From DATKPA01 sp051955985 (GTDB lineage Bacteria; Planctomycetota; Phycisphaerae; WQYP01): a stretch of DNA of 64,000 bases. The position numbers were made by a program, and so were the translations under genes. The notes under the pieces are model-generated. The model was not told the DNA's origin, did not search any database, and saw only the letters and a program-made list of their open reading frames with translations. The stretch covers positions 1-64,000 of the forward strand of contig JBQCGD010000027.1 in the NCBI GenBank assembly GCA_051955985.1, in the 5' to 3' direction. Of the stretch, positions 18,301-27,325 are shown piece by piece (the stretch's first letter is position 1; every line of letters begins with the position of its first letter).

Positions 18301-19968
18301 GCGGACCTTTATTTCGACATGGACAAGATGCAGGACGCCGAGTCGCTCTACCAGAAAATTTACGACGAAGGGCATGCAAAGGACATGGGCGTCCTGCGGC
18401 GGATCGTGGAGACGCAGATTCGGCAGCGCAAGTACGCTCAGGCGGATGAACTGCTGAAAAATGTGATCTTCAAGCAGGATCCGAACGATTCCGAAGGGCT
18501 TGTGCTGCAGGGGTATTCAAACCTGATGCAGGGCGATTCAAAGACGGCGCTGGCCAGTTTCAATGCCGTCCTGGCGAAGGAACCCACCAATCCCGATGCG
18601 CTCCACTACCGGGCGTTGGCGCAGTACACGCTGCAGGGCGACCTGGATCAGGCCATCAAAGATTTGATGACGGTGCGCGATCGGAACCCGAACGCCATCA
18701 ACAGCCGGCTGCTCCTGGCGCGGGTTTACCGCGTGGCGCACCGTCTGTCGGAAGCGGCTTCGGAATATCGCGACGTGATCAACCTGCGTCCCGACCTGAT
18801 TCCGGCGCGCTTCGAGTACGCCCAGTATCTCTTTGAACTCGCGAAGGTGCAGCAGCGGCTTTTGCCGGACAATACGGACGACATCGCCTACATGATCCGT
18901 TCGATCAATCCGGTGCAGACGCTCCAGCAGTTCCTCGTGGAATCGGGGAATCGTTTTCCGAGGGATCCGGCATGGCAGGTGATGGGGGGCGATCTCCTCA
19001 CGCTCGTGGGGCGGCAGGCCGACGCGCAGAAACTTTACGAGCAGGCTTTCAATGCGTCGGAAGGCGCGCCTCGTGCTGCGGCGGCGTACCTCGATTCGCT
19101 CCTCCGGCTGCACAATTATGAAGAGGCAATCGCGCTGGTGAACAAGATCGGCACGGTCCGCCCGAACAGCCTGGATGATTTCCTCAAGCGCGGGACGGCA
19201 TACGCCGCGATCAACAAGACCGATGAAGCCATCGCAGATTTCAATCGGGCGTTGGACCTCTCGCAGAAGGACTTGAACCTCGTCGGCGTGGTTACACACC
19301 AGATGGCTGCAGCACTGCCCGCCGATAAGGTCGTTGCGGCGCTGAAGGCCCGTGCAGCCGCGCATCCTGACAGCAACGCGGATCGGCTCGCGGTGGGCCA
19401 GGCGTTGCTGAATGCAAAGAACGCCAGCGAGGCGGCGCATGAACTGCTGCCGCTGAAGTCCGCTGCAAAAGGGCAGGACCTGGCCATTGTGCTCCGCAGC
19501 CTGGCGCTCGCAGAATATGAAGCAAAAGACTTCAACAACGCTAACACCGACTACCAGGAATTGCTTAAGATGGTTCCGAACGATATTGAGTCGCTGAATA
19601 ATCTTTCATTCATGTTGGCAGACGACATGAAGCGCCCTGCGGATGGTCTCGTATACGCCACCCGGGCCGCGAAGATTCTTCGCAGCGGCGACGTATCCAT
19701 CGCGTTCGTGAACAACGGAAATGTTTACGATACCCTTGGGTGGGTCGAATTCCTGAGCGGCGACACCGACAAGGGCATCGGCGACCTCCTGCGGGCCATT
19801 CAGTCAGAGCCGACAACCATTGCCTACTACCACCTTGGTAAAGCCTATCAGAAGGCCGGCAAAAAGGATGACGCCAATAGGGCAGTTCAGCAAGGACTGA
19901 AATTGGCGAGTGGGACCGACCCGGTGCAGGCCCAACTGCTTGCACTCAAAACGGAGCTTGCGAATTAA
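15325..19968 (+). CDS. Giant tetratricopeptide-repeat protein of the exosortase locus
   Basis: 1547 residues. AGAGG lies 6 bases before the ATG. An N-terminal helix (VIILGTTLGVVGIGGGAYVG) anchors it; the rest is a superhelix of many TPR units from about residue 40 to the end, with repeats such as ANPNDGELVSALASVYAEKD, ADHPDFSRAHAMLGVMYGEA and EPTNPDALHYRALAQYTLQG. It starts 24 bases after the epsI-like gene and is part of the same operon. Long TPR lipoproteins (PrsT type) accompany PEP-CTERM systems in other bacteria and are thought to scaffold polysaccharide or sorting machinery. No lipobox is present here, so it is PrsT-like by architecture and context only. Confidence 0.85.
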   Translation: MARKVNTRFVIILGTTLGVVGIGGGAYVGVSMLRNRNPAYLMAQGEALEKQGDLSKAYTMYHKAVIRAAATHMPQGEDLCMKTAEMALKLSEQQTDRDSAQQFWRDARGIWAQALVINPRYLPARERILEEDYNLVSAIPSTSGWTAIQESSDKVIELAPNYANAYLYRASARFQLLMSGANGNADPTQTLQNIQKDLAEAEKLAPSNGRVASLKAVTNFLRADQLTSRSLTKEADKLRADTIAGLQEFLKKNPHDPDASIALYRVLVQKKPDEAQKVLETAQAANPNDGELVSALASVYAEKDFPKAEKLMKDYLAANPNASEQYWVLARLYEMKGKLPEAIAAYKEVLNHPMAGGGVAAFKNSSYELRSWYSLSSLHMNLAEREDPSSDAGKKDMAQAEIYANKFRAGGAAAGPQALLDGRLQFLKKNFPQALASLKRADANLGGTTPLPGQQDYWLTTKMLIAQVYMIQQQWGLALEQLDAIHFNIHPARALTELQRANLLNRVGRFNEALKVATQLAEAPELPTSLKDGALRAKAQALYGIGNRSDAEKVMASVDSVSATLLLARNQIARGQYDDAMDTLNRALDKEPDNKEALRLAIALEIHLDRKADAAKLIDRGLAKYPSDPGLQLAKASLSQKDINTEEAQSELLKSITDDYTRSMFYAQLYQKYKQPDKELSALQSAEKALGDTANDSMANVVQQIFSLALMQADVAKDAAGKEQFMKMARSYADKAQRLNLDGVNGAIFQAQLQYKQGNKRDAITTLEQTLADHPDFSRAHAMLGVMYGEAGRLDSALDQLRLAIKEKPDDIMALKNAIRLLGQKADPGSVEEARNDLKQAMLFAPRDPDVMAFADILGDPASAIETRETIYRKDPSNLDNLEHLARLYVQTKQANKAIELLRPVYDKNPDDIHLADSLARLYREADPPQTNEAETIYERFIGSDDPVLRFEGTLLLGGLYNSLGQNDKAVSTYKAAIQIAPAGDDRGQRRLADLYFDMDKMQDAESLYQKIYDEGHAKDMGVLRRIVETQIRQRKYAQADELLKNVIFKQDPNDSEGLVLQGYSNLMQGDSKTALASFNAVLAKEPTNPDALHYRALAQYTLQGDLDQAIKDLMTVRDRNPNAINSRLLLARVYRVAHRLSEAASEYRDVINLRPDLIPARFEYAQYLFELAKVQQRLLPDNTDDIAYMIRSINPVQTLQQFLVESGNRFPRDPAWQVMGGDLLTLVGRQADAQKLYEQAFNASEGAPRAAAAYLDSLLRLHNYEEAIALVNKIGTVRPNSLDDFLKRGTAYAAINKTDEAIADFNRALDLSQKDLNLVGVVTHQMAAALPADKVVAALKARAAAHPDSNADRLAVGQALLNAKNASEAAHELLPLKSAAKGQDLAIVLRSLALAEYEAKDFNNANTDYQELLKMVPNDIESLNNLSFMLADDMKRPADGLVYATRAAKILRSGDVSIAFVNNGNVYDTLGWVEFLSGDTDKGIGDLLRAIQSEPTTIAYYHLGKAYQKAGKKDDANRAVQQGLKLASGTDPVQAQLLALKTELAN

Positions 19969-20069
19969 AAGCTGCCCCCGGGCACCGTGTCCAGGGCCGT
20001 TATGTGTTGTTGCGAACTTTTTGGACCGATACTCCATTACAGCGCGTCCATCGCTTTCGTGAGGTCACT

Positions 20070-22292
20070 ATGAACCAACCAACGACGACGTTCTCGGCAC
20101 CCAGGCAGTCCGGCGTGCCCGATGCACCCGATCTGCTGGCTGTTTTGCGTCGGTACAAGTGGTACATCGCTACCGGAACGATTCTTGCCACCATCCTCGC
20201 CACCGGATTGTGGGTCTACATGCGGCGCTACCATCCGCGCTGGTCGGCCTCCGTCGCATTCCAGGTTCTCCCGCCTCGTGGTTCCCTGCAGGCCCAGTCG
20301 AACCAGCTCCAGACCCTGACCGACACTCAGGAAGAGGTGAGCCAGTTCATCCAGCGGCAGTTGCGGTACGCGATGAAGGATGACGTCTTGCAGAAGGCCA
20401 TGGATCAGGACGCGTTCCGCACCGATCCCGCTACCGGGCAGCCCTCCCGCTGGATGGTCGAGCACCCGACCGATCGCAAGCGCTACCTCCGGAAGGACCT
20501 CGTCGTAGAGCCGTACGTCAACGCCGGCGTGTTCCAATTCACGATGTCCTGTAGCGATCCCGTTGAAGCTGCCCGGCTCGTTAACGTGATCGCCCGGACT
20601 TACGAAGACTCCCTCCGCAACGACAACAACATCAGCCAGAGCGAGGAACTCCAGCAGCTCAACAAGGTGGTGCAGCAGCAACGCGACACCGTCAAAACTG
20701 CGCAGGATGCCCTGAGCGAGTTCCGCAAAACCTACGACATCTCCGGCATTATCAATCTCCACACCGTCGAATTGGCTCTCCTGCAGACCATGAACCAGAA
20801 GCTCACGGAAGACCAGGCCCTGGTCGCCGCTCTCAAGAGCTCGCTGGACAACATCCAGACGCACCTCAAGGCCGGGGACTTGGAAGTCTCCTCAGACATG
20901 CAGCAGTGGATCGAACAACAGCCCCAGATGATTAATCTCGAGCAGACCAAGCTGGCTTTGGAACAGGACCGACAGGTATCCCTGAAGCTGGACGGCAGTC
21001 AGTCCAAGCAGGTACTCGCGATCGATGAACGCATCAAGGTCGTCACGCAGCAGATCGCGGACACCCGCCGCATGCTGGAAAGCGAAGCTCGCCAACGCAT
21101 GCTCGAGCGGGCGCAGAGCGAATACAACAATTTGCTGGCCGAAACGACGTACCTGCAGCAGCAGCACGATGAAAAGGAAAAGAAAGTTCGGGACCTTGAC
21201 CACTTCCTGGTGCAGGACTCCCAGAAAGCCGAGGAGTTGAAGAACCAGACCGACGTACTCAATGATCTTGAGCAGAAGCTTCGGTTCTCGACTCTCCAGG
21301 CAAACACGGACGATTCCCGCATTCGCCGGTTCGGCGGCGATGCCATTCCGCCCGAAGAAATCTCGGGCCCGCTCTGGTACATGCCCTCAATCCGTCCCAT
21401 CTCTCCGGGCATTCCCGCGGGCATGCTCATCGGCTTTGTCCTCTCCTTCGGCATCGCCTACCTCTTTGAAACGACGAACACCCGTGTGCGGACCCCCGCC
21501 GACATCACCAGGAACATCCAGCTCCCACTGCTCGGCTTCGTGCCCGACCGCGTGGACGACAGCACTCTCACGGGTTCGCTTGGAACTTCCGTGCGGACGG
21601 CGCCGACCTCCATGATCGCCGAATCGTTCCGGCAAATCCGCAGCCAGTTGATCGCGCAAGCCAACGGAAGCCCCTTCCGCTGCCTCCTCGTGGCGTCGAT
21701 CGCCCCCGGCGGCGGCGCAACGACGGTGGCAAGCAATCTCGCCAACGCGATCGCGCTCAACAAAAAGCGCGTGCTCCTCGTCGATGCGAACTTCTACCGC
21801 CCCGGTATCCAGATGGAGTATCGCAACGTCCCCAATATCGGCCTCGGCGATGTCATTACGGACCCGTCGCGCATCGACTCTGCGGTCGTCGCTCACCCCG
21901 ATATGCCGAACCTCCATCTCCTTGGGGCAGGTGCACGCCAGCACGCAGCCGCCGGCGAACTCCTGGAGAGCAAGTCGTTCCAGGAGCTCATTGAGACGCT
22001 GGAAAGCCGTTATGACCTCGTGATCTTCGACGGCGCCCCGCTGAACCTCGTATCCGATTCCGTATCGCTCGCCGCCCGCGTCGATGGTGTGATTGCCGTC
22101 GTCCGTGCCGGCGAAGTCAGCCGGGGCACCGTGGTCCGCATCCGCGAGCAGCTCCGCCAGGTCCGTGCTCACCTCCTGGGCGTGGTGCTCAACGCGGCCC
22201 AGACGCACAGCTCGGGGTACTTCAAGGAAAACTACCGGACCTTCTACGAATACGCCGGCAAGCCCGCAACGCCGGTCGCCCCGGTTTCCTGA
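20070..22292 (+). CDS. Wzz/BY-kinase-like polysaccharide co-polymerase with altered Walker A
   Basis: 740 residues. GAGG is 5 bases before the start. N-terminal Wzz domain: helix WYIATGTILATILATGLWVY, a long coiled-coil periplasmic region (residues about 180-400) and a second helix, GIPAGMLIGFVLSFGIAYLF. The cytoplasmic domain resembles bacterial tyrosine kinases: VASIAPGGGATTVASNLA, VLLVDANFYRPG (Walker A') and YDLVIFDGAPL (Walker B, D654). The Walker A lysine expected in GxGK(S/T)T is A550, so ATP binding or autophosphorylation is doubtful. The tail SGYFKENYRTFYEYAG still has four tyrosines. It ends the exosortase operon before a strong terminator and should control polysaccharide chain length with the Wza-like protein. 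Confidence 0.88.
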   Translation: MNQPTTTFSAPRQSGVPDAPDLLAVLRRYKWYIATGTILATILATGLWVYMRRYHPRWSASVAFQVLPPRGSLQAQSNQLQTLTDTQEEVSQFIQRQLRYAMKDDVLQKAMDQDAFRTDPATGQPSRWMVEHPTDRKRYLRKDLVVEPYVNAGVFQFTMSCSDPVEAARLVNVIARTYEDSLRNDNNISQSEELQQLNKVVQQQRDTVKTAQDALSEFRKTYDISGIINLHTVELALLQTMNQKLTEDQALVAALKSSLDNIQTHLKAGDLEVSSDMQQWIEQQPQMINLEQTKLALEQDRQVSLKLDGSQSKQVLAIDERIKVVTQQIADTRRMLESEARQRMLERAQSEYNNLLAETTYLQQQHDEKEKKVRDLDHFLVQDSQKAEELKNQTDVLNDLEQKLRFSTLQANTDDSRIRRFGGDAIPPEEISGPLWYMPSIRPISPGIPAGMLIGFVLSFGIAYLFETTNTRVRTPADITRNIQLPLLGFVPDRVDDSTLTGSLGTSVRTAPTSMIAESFRQIRSQLIAQANGSPFRCLLVASIAPGGGATTVASNLANAIALNKKRVLLVDANFYRPGIQMEYRNVPNIGLGDVITDPSRIDSAVVAHPDMPNLHLLGAGARQHAAAGELLESKSFQELIETLESRYDLVIFDGAPLNLVSDSVSLAARVDGVIAVVRAGEVSRGTVVRIREQLRQVRAHLLGVVLNAAQTHSSGYFKENYRTFYEYAGKPATPVAPVS

Positions 22293-22311
22293 GCCCCCTT
22301 TCAGCACTTTG

Positions 22312-22350
22312 CAGGGCGGAAGTCTTCGCGGCTTCCGCCCTGTTTTTATT
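22312..22350 (+). terminator. Rho-independent terminator of the exosortase/polysaccharide operon
   Basis: Perfect 11-bp stem CAGGGCGGAAG / CTTCCGCCCTG with a 9-base loop, followed by TTTTTATTT, 20 bases after the last stop codon of the operon. Confidence 0.93.
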
Positions 22351-22362
22351 TGTGGAAGGGTT

Positions 22363-22371
22363 TGGTACAAT
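22363..22371 (+). promoter_or_regulatory. tig: Candidate extended -10 promoter for tig
   Basis: GGTACAAT at 22364-22371, preceded by TTT, resembles an extended -10 element just after the operon terminator and 218 bases before the trigger-factor start. No clear -35 is present. The long leader to 22588 has no gene. Confidence 0.3.
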
Positions 22372-22588
22372 TCCGTTCCCTCTCGCTCGAGAGGGCATTG
22401 CCGCGAGATACCGGTCTCCACCAGGCGTTGGTCGCGGCAAATGGATCGGCCAGACTGCTTCCCTCGCCCCTCCCGAGAAGCGACGGAACACAAGGCACCT
22501 AACGCCTGGCGGTTTGGCCGAACGTGTTTTTGCATTCCATGCGCATGTCGGTCAGCCGGTCAGGAACTCTTTTCATGTGGAGCACCCC

Positions 22589-24121
22589 ATGACCCAGGCA
22601 GAGCAGATCCAGGAAGAAGAAGACAATCTCCCGAAGGCGACGGCGACGATCGAAGAGGCCGGCGCGGCGCGCAAGCGCATCAAGATCGAGATTCCCGAAG
22701 AGCGGATCAAGGGGAAGCTGGAAGAAGCGTTTGGCGAGCTGCAGCGTGATGCGGTGCTGCCGGGCTTCCGCCGCGGCCGTGCGCCGAAGCGTCTCATCGA
22801 AAAGCGTTTCGGCGGCGAGATGCGCAACACGGTCAAGCAGCAGCTCGTTGCCGAGGCCTACCAGAAGGCTGTTGAAGACAATAAGCTGGACGCCATCGGC
22901 GAACCGGAAATCGACCTGAACAACGTCGAACTTCCCGACGCCGGGAACCTCACCGTCGCCATCGAAGTGGAAGTGACGCCCGAGTTCGCGCTTCCGACCA
23001 TCGAGAAGATCGCGGTCAAGCGGCCGAAGCTCGAAGCGAACGATGAGCGTCTCAACCTCGCCGTCGAGAACCTCCGCAAGTACTTCGGCCACTGGCACGA
23101 CACGACCGAACCGGCGAAGGCCGGCGACACGGTCATTGCTGATGCCAAGGCGACGTCCGAAGACGGCGAAGTGATCGCGGAGCAGCCGCAGGTTTCGTTC
23201 AACGTGCAGGCGGGCTCCATCGCCGGTGTTCGGTTTGAGGACTTGGGCGACAAGCTGACAGGCGCCACTGTCGGCAGCACCGTGACGCTCGAGGCGACGG
23301 CCCCGGCCGATCACCCGGAAGAAAAACTCCGCGGCAAGAAGGTGAAGGTCGAACTGACCATCAAGGGCATCAAGCACCAGCACCTGCCCGAAGTGAACGA
23401 AGAGTTCGCCCAGATGCTCGGCTTCGACACCGTCGATGCGCTCAAGGGTGACCTCAAGGAACGTCTGGTCACACAGCTGGAACAGGAGACCAAGGGTGCG
23501 ATGGCCCAGCAGGTGTACCGTTACCTCCTCGCCAACACGTCGCTCGACCTGCCGGCGAAGCTTTCGCAGCGGCAGATGGGCAACGTGCTGCGTCGCCGGG
23601 CGACCGAGTTGATGCAGAAGGGCGTGCCGGAAAGCGAAATCGTTCACCAGATCGACCAGCTCCGCATTTCGTCGGCACAGCAGGCGGCGGTGGATCTGCG
23701 TCTGTTCTTCATCCTCGGCAAGCTGGCCGACCAGTTCGGCATCGATGTGAGCGAGGAAGAAGTGAATGCACGCATTGCGGCGATCGCGACACAGTACGGG
23801 CGTCGTCCCGAGAAGCTGCGCAGCCAGATGGCGGCTTCGAACCAGATCGAGCAGCTCTTCCTGCAGATCCGCGACGGCAAGGTCGTGGACAAGCTGCTGG
23901 AGACGGCGGAGATCAGCGACGTCGACGAGAAGACGCTGGCGGAAGAGTTCAAGAACCTGCCGCCGCTGTCGAACATCGGGCCGAACGTGACGGGCGTGTC
24001 GCACTCGGCGCCGGCGTCGGAAGAAAAGAAGTCTGAGGAAAAGCCGGCCGAAGAGAAGGCTGAACCGAAGGCCGAAAAGAAGACAAAGAAGAAGTCCGAG
24101 AAGAAAGCAGACAAGGAATAA
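22589..24121 (+). CDS. tig: Trigger factor (ribosome-associated chaperone, peptidyl-prolyl isomerase)
   Basis: 510 residues. The start at 22589 has GGAG 6 bases upstream; the open frame further upstream is not family-like. The N-terminal ribosome-binding domain has the signature LPGFRRGRAPKRLIEKRFG. A FKBP-type PPIase domain follows (AGDTVIADAKATSEDGE, FEDLGDKLTGATVGS), then the helical chaperone domain (EEFAQMLGF, LRLFFILGKLADQFGIDVSE). The last 35 residues are a Lys/Glu-rich tail (EEKKSEEKPAEE...) absent from the E. coli protein. It binds near the ribosome exit tunnel. Single gene with its own terminator; clpP/clpX are not adjacent. Confidence 0.96.
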   Translation: MTQAEQIQEEEDNLPKATATIEEAGAARKRIKIEIPEERIKGKLEEAFGELQRDAVLPGFRRGRAPKRLIEKRFGGEMRNTVKQQLVAEAYQKAVEDNKLDAIGEPEIDLNNVELPDAGNLTVAIEVEVTPEFALPTIEKIAVKRPKLEANDERLNLAVENLRKYFGHWHDTTEPAKAGDTVIADAKATSEDGEVIAEQPQVSFNVQAGSIAGVRFEDLGDKLTGATVGSTVTLEATAPADHPEEKLRGKKVKVELTIKGIKHQHLPEVNEEFAQMLGFDTVDALKGDLKERLVTQLEQETKGAMAQQVYRYLLANTSLDLPAKLSQRQMGNVLRRRATELMQKGVPESEIVHQIDQLRISSAQQAAVDLRLFFILGKLADQFGIDVSEEEVNARIAAIATQYGRRPEKLRSQMAASNQIEQLFLQIRDGKVVDKLLETAEISDVDEKTLAEEFKNLPPLSNIGPNVTGVSHSAPASEEKKSEEKPAEEKAEPKAEKKTKKKSEKKADKE

Positions 24122-24145
24122 GCGCCTTCGTTCTGGTATGATAAA

Positions 24146-24179
24146 GGGCCCGGAGCGGTGACGTTCCGGGCCCTTTTTT
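24146..24179 (+). terminator. Rho-independent terminator of tig
   Basis: Stem GGGCCCGGA / TCCGGGCCC with a 10-base loop and six T, 24 bases after the tig stop codon. Confidence 0.92.
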
Positions 24180-24194
24180 CATGTCTGGTGAACG

Positions 24195-25664
24195 ATGACC
24201 GCGCAGCCTTCCAGCCCCCCCACTGCTTCCGAACATGTCGCGCCGGAGGTTTTGTATCGGCAGAACATCCGGGCGTTTGGGGAGGCGCAGCACGCGGCAT
24301 TGCAGCGGTCGCGGCGGCGGAACGGGTATTTTCATCGGTACCTCACAAAGATTGTCAGCCACCAGATTCTGCCGGGGTCGAGGGTGTTGGATATCGGGTG
24401 TGCGGCGGGGGACATGCTGGCGGCGGTGAAGCCGGCGTATGGGGTGGGGATTGATATCAACTCGAAGGCCATCGCGGAGGCGCGGCAGCGGCATCCGGAG
24501 CTGACGTTTCACGAGATGGCGGCGGAAGAGGTGGGGAAGCTGGGGGAGACCTTTGATTATGTGATTGTGTCGGGCGTGTTGCCGCAGTTGTATGACCTGC
24601 ACACGGCGCTGGAGGCGATTCGGGCGGTGTGCCATGATCGCACGCGGGTGATCGTGACGACGTTCAGCCGGGTGTGGCAGCCGGCGATTCGTATTGGGGA
24701 GGTGCTGGGGTGGAAGGCGCGGGTGCCGGACGAGAGCTGGATTCCGCCGGCGGAGGTGCGGAGCATTCTCGGGCAGTGCGATTATGACATCGTGGCGCAG
24801 AAGGATGGGATTCTGTTGCCGGTGGGGATTCCGCTGGTGAGCAACCTGGTGAATCGGTGGGTGGCGCCGATGATGGACTGGGCGAATTTGTGCACGGTGA
24901 CCGTGGGGCGGATTTTGCCGCGGACGAACCGGATGGAAATTCCGCGGAGCGTGAGCGTGATCATCCCCGCGCGGAACGAGGCGGGGAACATCAAGCCCCT
25001 GCTGGATCGGGTGCCGGCGATGGGGGAAAAGACGGAAGTGATTTTTATCGAGGGGAATTCGACGGACAACACGTGGGAGGTAATTCAGAAGACGGTCGCC
25101 GAATACCAGGGTCCGTTCTCTGTGAGTTGTTACAAGCAGACAGGGAAGGGGAAGGGGGATGCGGTGCGGCTGGGTTTTGGGAAGGCGACGGGGGAGATCC
25201 TGATGATCCTGGACGCGGACATTTCGGTGCCGCCGGAGGAGTTGCCGCGGTTCGTGGATTTGATTGCGAAGCAGCAGTGCGAGTTTGCGAACGGGTCGCG
25301 GCTGGTGTACCCGATGGAAAAAGAGGCGATGCAGTTTTTGAACATGATCGCCAACAAGATGTTCGGGTGGATGTTTACGTTTCTCTTGAGTCAGCGGTTG
25401 CGGGATACGTTGTGCGGGACGAAGGTGTTGCGCAAGGCGGATTACGAGAAGATCGTGGCGAACCGGGCGTACTTCGGGGATTTCGATCCGTTCGGGGATT
25501 TTGATTTGTTGTTCGGGGCGGCGCGGTTGAATTTGAAAATCACGGATGTGCCGGTGCATTACAAGCAGCGGGTGTATGGGAGCACGAACATTTCCCGGTT
25601 CCGGCATGGGTGGTTGCTCCTGCGCATGTGTGCGTTTGCGGCGCGGAAGATTCGGTTTATCTAA
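24195..25664 (+). CDS. Bifunctional methyltransferase - GT2 glycosyltransferase
   Basis: 489 residues in two domains. Residues about 50-160 are a class I SAM methyltransferase (VLDIGCAAGDMLAAV motif I, YGVGIDINSKAI, DYVIVSGVLPQL). Residues about 250-460 are a GT-A glycosyltransferase of family 2 like dolichyl-phosphate mannosyltransferases (VSVIIPARNEAGNIKPLLD, EVIFIEGNSTDNTWEV, GKGKGDAVRLGF, ILMILDADISVPP with the DxD metal site). A hydrophobic segment near KMFGWMFTFLLSQRL suggests membrane association. GGTGA lies 3 bases before the start. Such fusions are known in bacteria; here it probably adds and methylates a sugar during lipid-linked glycan synthesis. Acceptor and sugar are unknown. Confidence 0.88.
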   Translation: MTAQPSSPPTASEHVAPEVLYRQNIRAFGEAQHAALQRSRRRNGYFHRYLTKIVSHQILPGSRVLDIGCAAGDMLAAVKPAYGVGIDINSKAIAEARQRHPELTFHEMAAEEVGKLGETFDYVIVSGVLPQLYDLHTALEAIRAVCHDRTRVIVTTFSRVWQPAIRIGEVLGWKARVPDESWIPPAEVRSILGQCDYDIVAQKDGILLPVGIPLVSNLVNRWVAPMMDWANLCTVTVGRILPRTNRMEIPRSVSVIIPARNEAGNIKPLLDRVPAMGEKTEVIFIEGNSTDNTWEVIQKTVAEYQGPFSVSCYKQTGKGKGDAVRLGFGKATGEILMILDADISVPPEELPRFVDLIAKQQCEFANGSRLVYPMEKEAMQFLNMIANKMFGWMFTFLLSQRLRDTLCGTKVLRKADYEKIVANRAYFGDFDPFGDFDLLFGAARLNLKITDVPVHYKQRVYGSTNISRFRHGWLLLRMCAFAARKIRFI

Positions 25665-25748
25665 TCGACAATCTTGGTAAGAACGGGGCGGCAATAGGGG
25701 GAGAGGCGGGGCGTTTTCTCCGTTGAGATAACTCAGTAAGGAGTCACG

Positions 25749-27239
25749 ATGGGCATTCGCATGCGTTCTTTGGCGGCGTTGTTGGGGTTTGCAGTCGCGG
25801 CTGGGGCGCACGCGGATGTCACGCCGGCATCGCTTTTCACCGATCATGCGGTGCTGCTGCAGAACGCGTCGGTGCCGGTATGGGGAACGGCGGATGCCGG
25901 CGAGCAGGTGAAGGTGACGATCGCGGGTCAGACGCAGACGGCGACAGCGGGGGCGGATGGGAAATGGATGGTGCACCTCGCGGATTTGAAAGCGGGCGGG
26001 CCGTACGAATTGACGATCGAGGGGAAGAATACTGTCACGCTGCATGATGTGCTGGTTGGGGAGGTGTGGTTGTGTTCCGGGCAATCGAACATGGATTTCA
26101 CGGTGGCGCGGACGCCGAAGTACCGGTTCGCGGGGACGCAGAACGAAGCGGCGGAGGTGGCGGCGGCGAATTATCCGGAGATTCGGATGTTCTCCGGGGA
26201 GTGGACGAAGAGTTACACGCCGCAGTCGAGGATTGCGGGGACGTGGAAGGTGTGCAATCCGGAGAATGTGCGGGAGTTTTCGGCGATCGGGTACTTTTTT
26301 GCGCGCGACCTGCAGAAGGAGCTGAAGGTGCCGGTGGGGATCGTCACGATGACGTACGGGGCGAGCACGGCGCAGGCGTGGATTCGGCGCGAGAAGCTGA
26401 TGAGCGATCCGGAGACGGCGCCGTTGATCGAGGCGTTTGACGCGGCGGTGGAGAAGTTCAAGGCGGCCCCCCCACCGGCGAGCGAGCCGGCGGCTGCGGG
26501 GTCGAAGGCGCAACGGGCGCGGGGCGGGCCCAAGGATCCGGTGCAGAATCAGCATAATCCGACGGTCATGTACAACGGAATGATTGCGCCGGCGGTGCCG
26601 TACGGGATTCGCGGGGTGCTGTGGTACCAGGGTGAGTCGATCACGGGGGATAAGAAGCAGTTTCCGAAGTTGAATGCGATGTTGATCGAGGACTGGCGGA
26701 AGCTGTGGAATGCGCCGGAGCTGCCGTTCTATTTCTGCCAACTGGCGGCGTTGAAGGCGTCGAGCAATTCGCCGGAGGTCCGGGAGATGCAGGCGGAGGC
26801 ATTGAAGATTCCGCACACGGCGATGGCGGTGACGATCGATATCGGCGATGCGAAGAGCGTTCATCCGAAGGACAAGCAGGACGTGGGGGATCGGTTGACG
26901 CGGATTGCGCTGGCGAATGTGTATGGGAAACAGATCGAGTATTCGGGGCCGGTGTATGAAGGGATGAGCGTGGAGGGGGACGCGGTGCGGGTGAAGTTTA
27001 CGCATGCGGAGGGGTTGACCGGGAAGGGCGGGGAGCTGAAGACGTTTGAGGTGGCGGGGGCGGATGGGAAATTTGTGCCGGCGTACGCGAAGGTGGAGGG
27101 GGAAACGGTGGTGGTGTCTTCGCCGGAGGTGACGTCGCCGGCGGCGGTGCGGTATGCGTGGGCGAATTATCCGGAGGGGTGCAATTTGTATAACGCGGCC
27201 GGGCTTCCGGCGGCGCCGTTCCGGACGGATAAGCAATAG
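25749..27239 (+). CDS. Sialate O-acetylesterase-like carbohydrate esterase (SASA/SGNH)
   Basis: 496 residues, secreted. AAGGAG lies 5 bases before the ATG. The signal peptide is RSLAALLGFAVAAGAHA. The nucleophile block is GEVWLCSGQSNMDF with S113. Further family blocks are GVLWYQGES and DIGDAKSVHPKDKQDVGDRL, the latter with the catalytic Asp-x-x-His type residues. A beta-sandwich domain precedes the nucleophile (VPVWGTADAGEQVKVTI). Enzymes of this family deacetylate sialic acid or, in plant-polymer degraders, acetylated xylan, pectin or other glycans. Given the rhamnosidase in this window and no sialidase, a plant or bacterial polysaccharide is the likelier substrate. A Pro/Ala-rich insert lies around residues 238-257. 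Confidence 0.9.
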   Translation: MGIRMRSLAALLGFAVAAGAHADVTPASLFTDHAVLLQNASVPVWGTADAGEQVKVTIAGQTQTATAGADGKWMVHLADLKAGGPYELTIEGKNTVTLHDVLVGEVWLCSGQSNMDFTVARTPKYRFAGTQNEAAEVAAANYPEIRMFSGEWTKSYTPQSRIAGTWKVCNPENVREFSAIGYFFARDLQKELKVPVGIVTMTYGASTAQAWIRREKLMSDPETAPLIEAFDAAVEKFKAAPPPASEPAAAGSKAQRARGGPKDPVQNQHNPTVMYNGMIAPAVPYGIRGVLWYQGESITGDKKQFPKLNAMLIEDWRKLWNAPELPFYFCQLAALKASSNSPEVREMQAEALKIPHTAMAVTIDIGDAKSVHPKDKQDVGDRLTRIALANVYGKQIEYSGPVYEGMSVEGDAVRVKFTHAEGLTGKGGELKTFEVAGADGKFVPAYAKVEGETVVVSSPEVTSPAAVRYAWANYPEGCNLYNAAGLPAAPFRTDKQ

Positions 27240-27325
27240 GTGCAGCCAGGCGTGAGACGCGTGCCCGCGTTGGAAGCCTTTCGCCGTCTTCATGTTCCCT
27301 CCCCTCGGATTGCCGCTGGCCGCGC

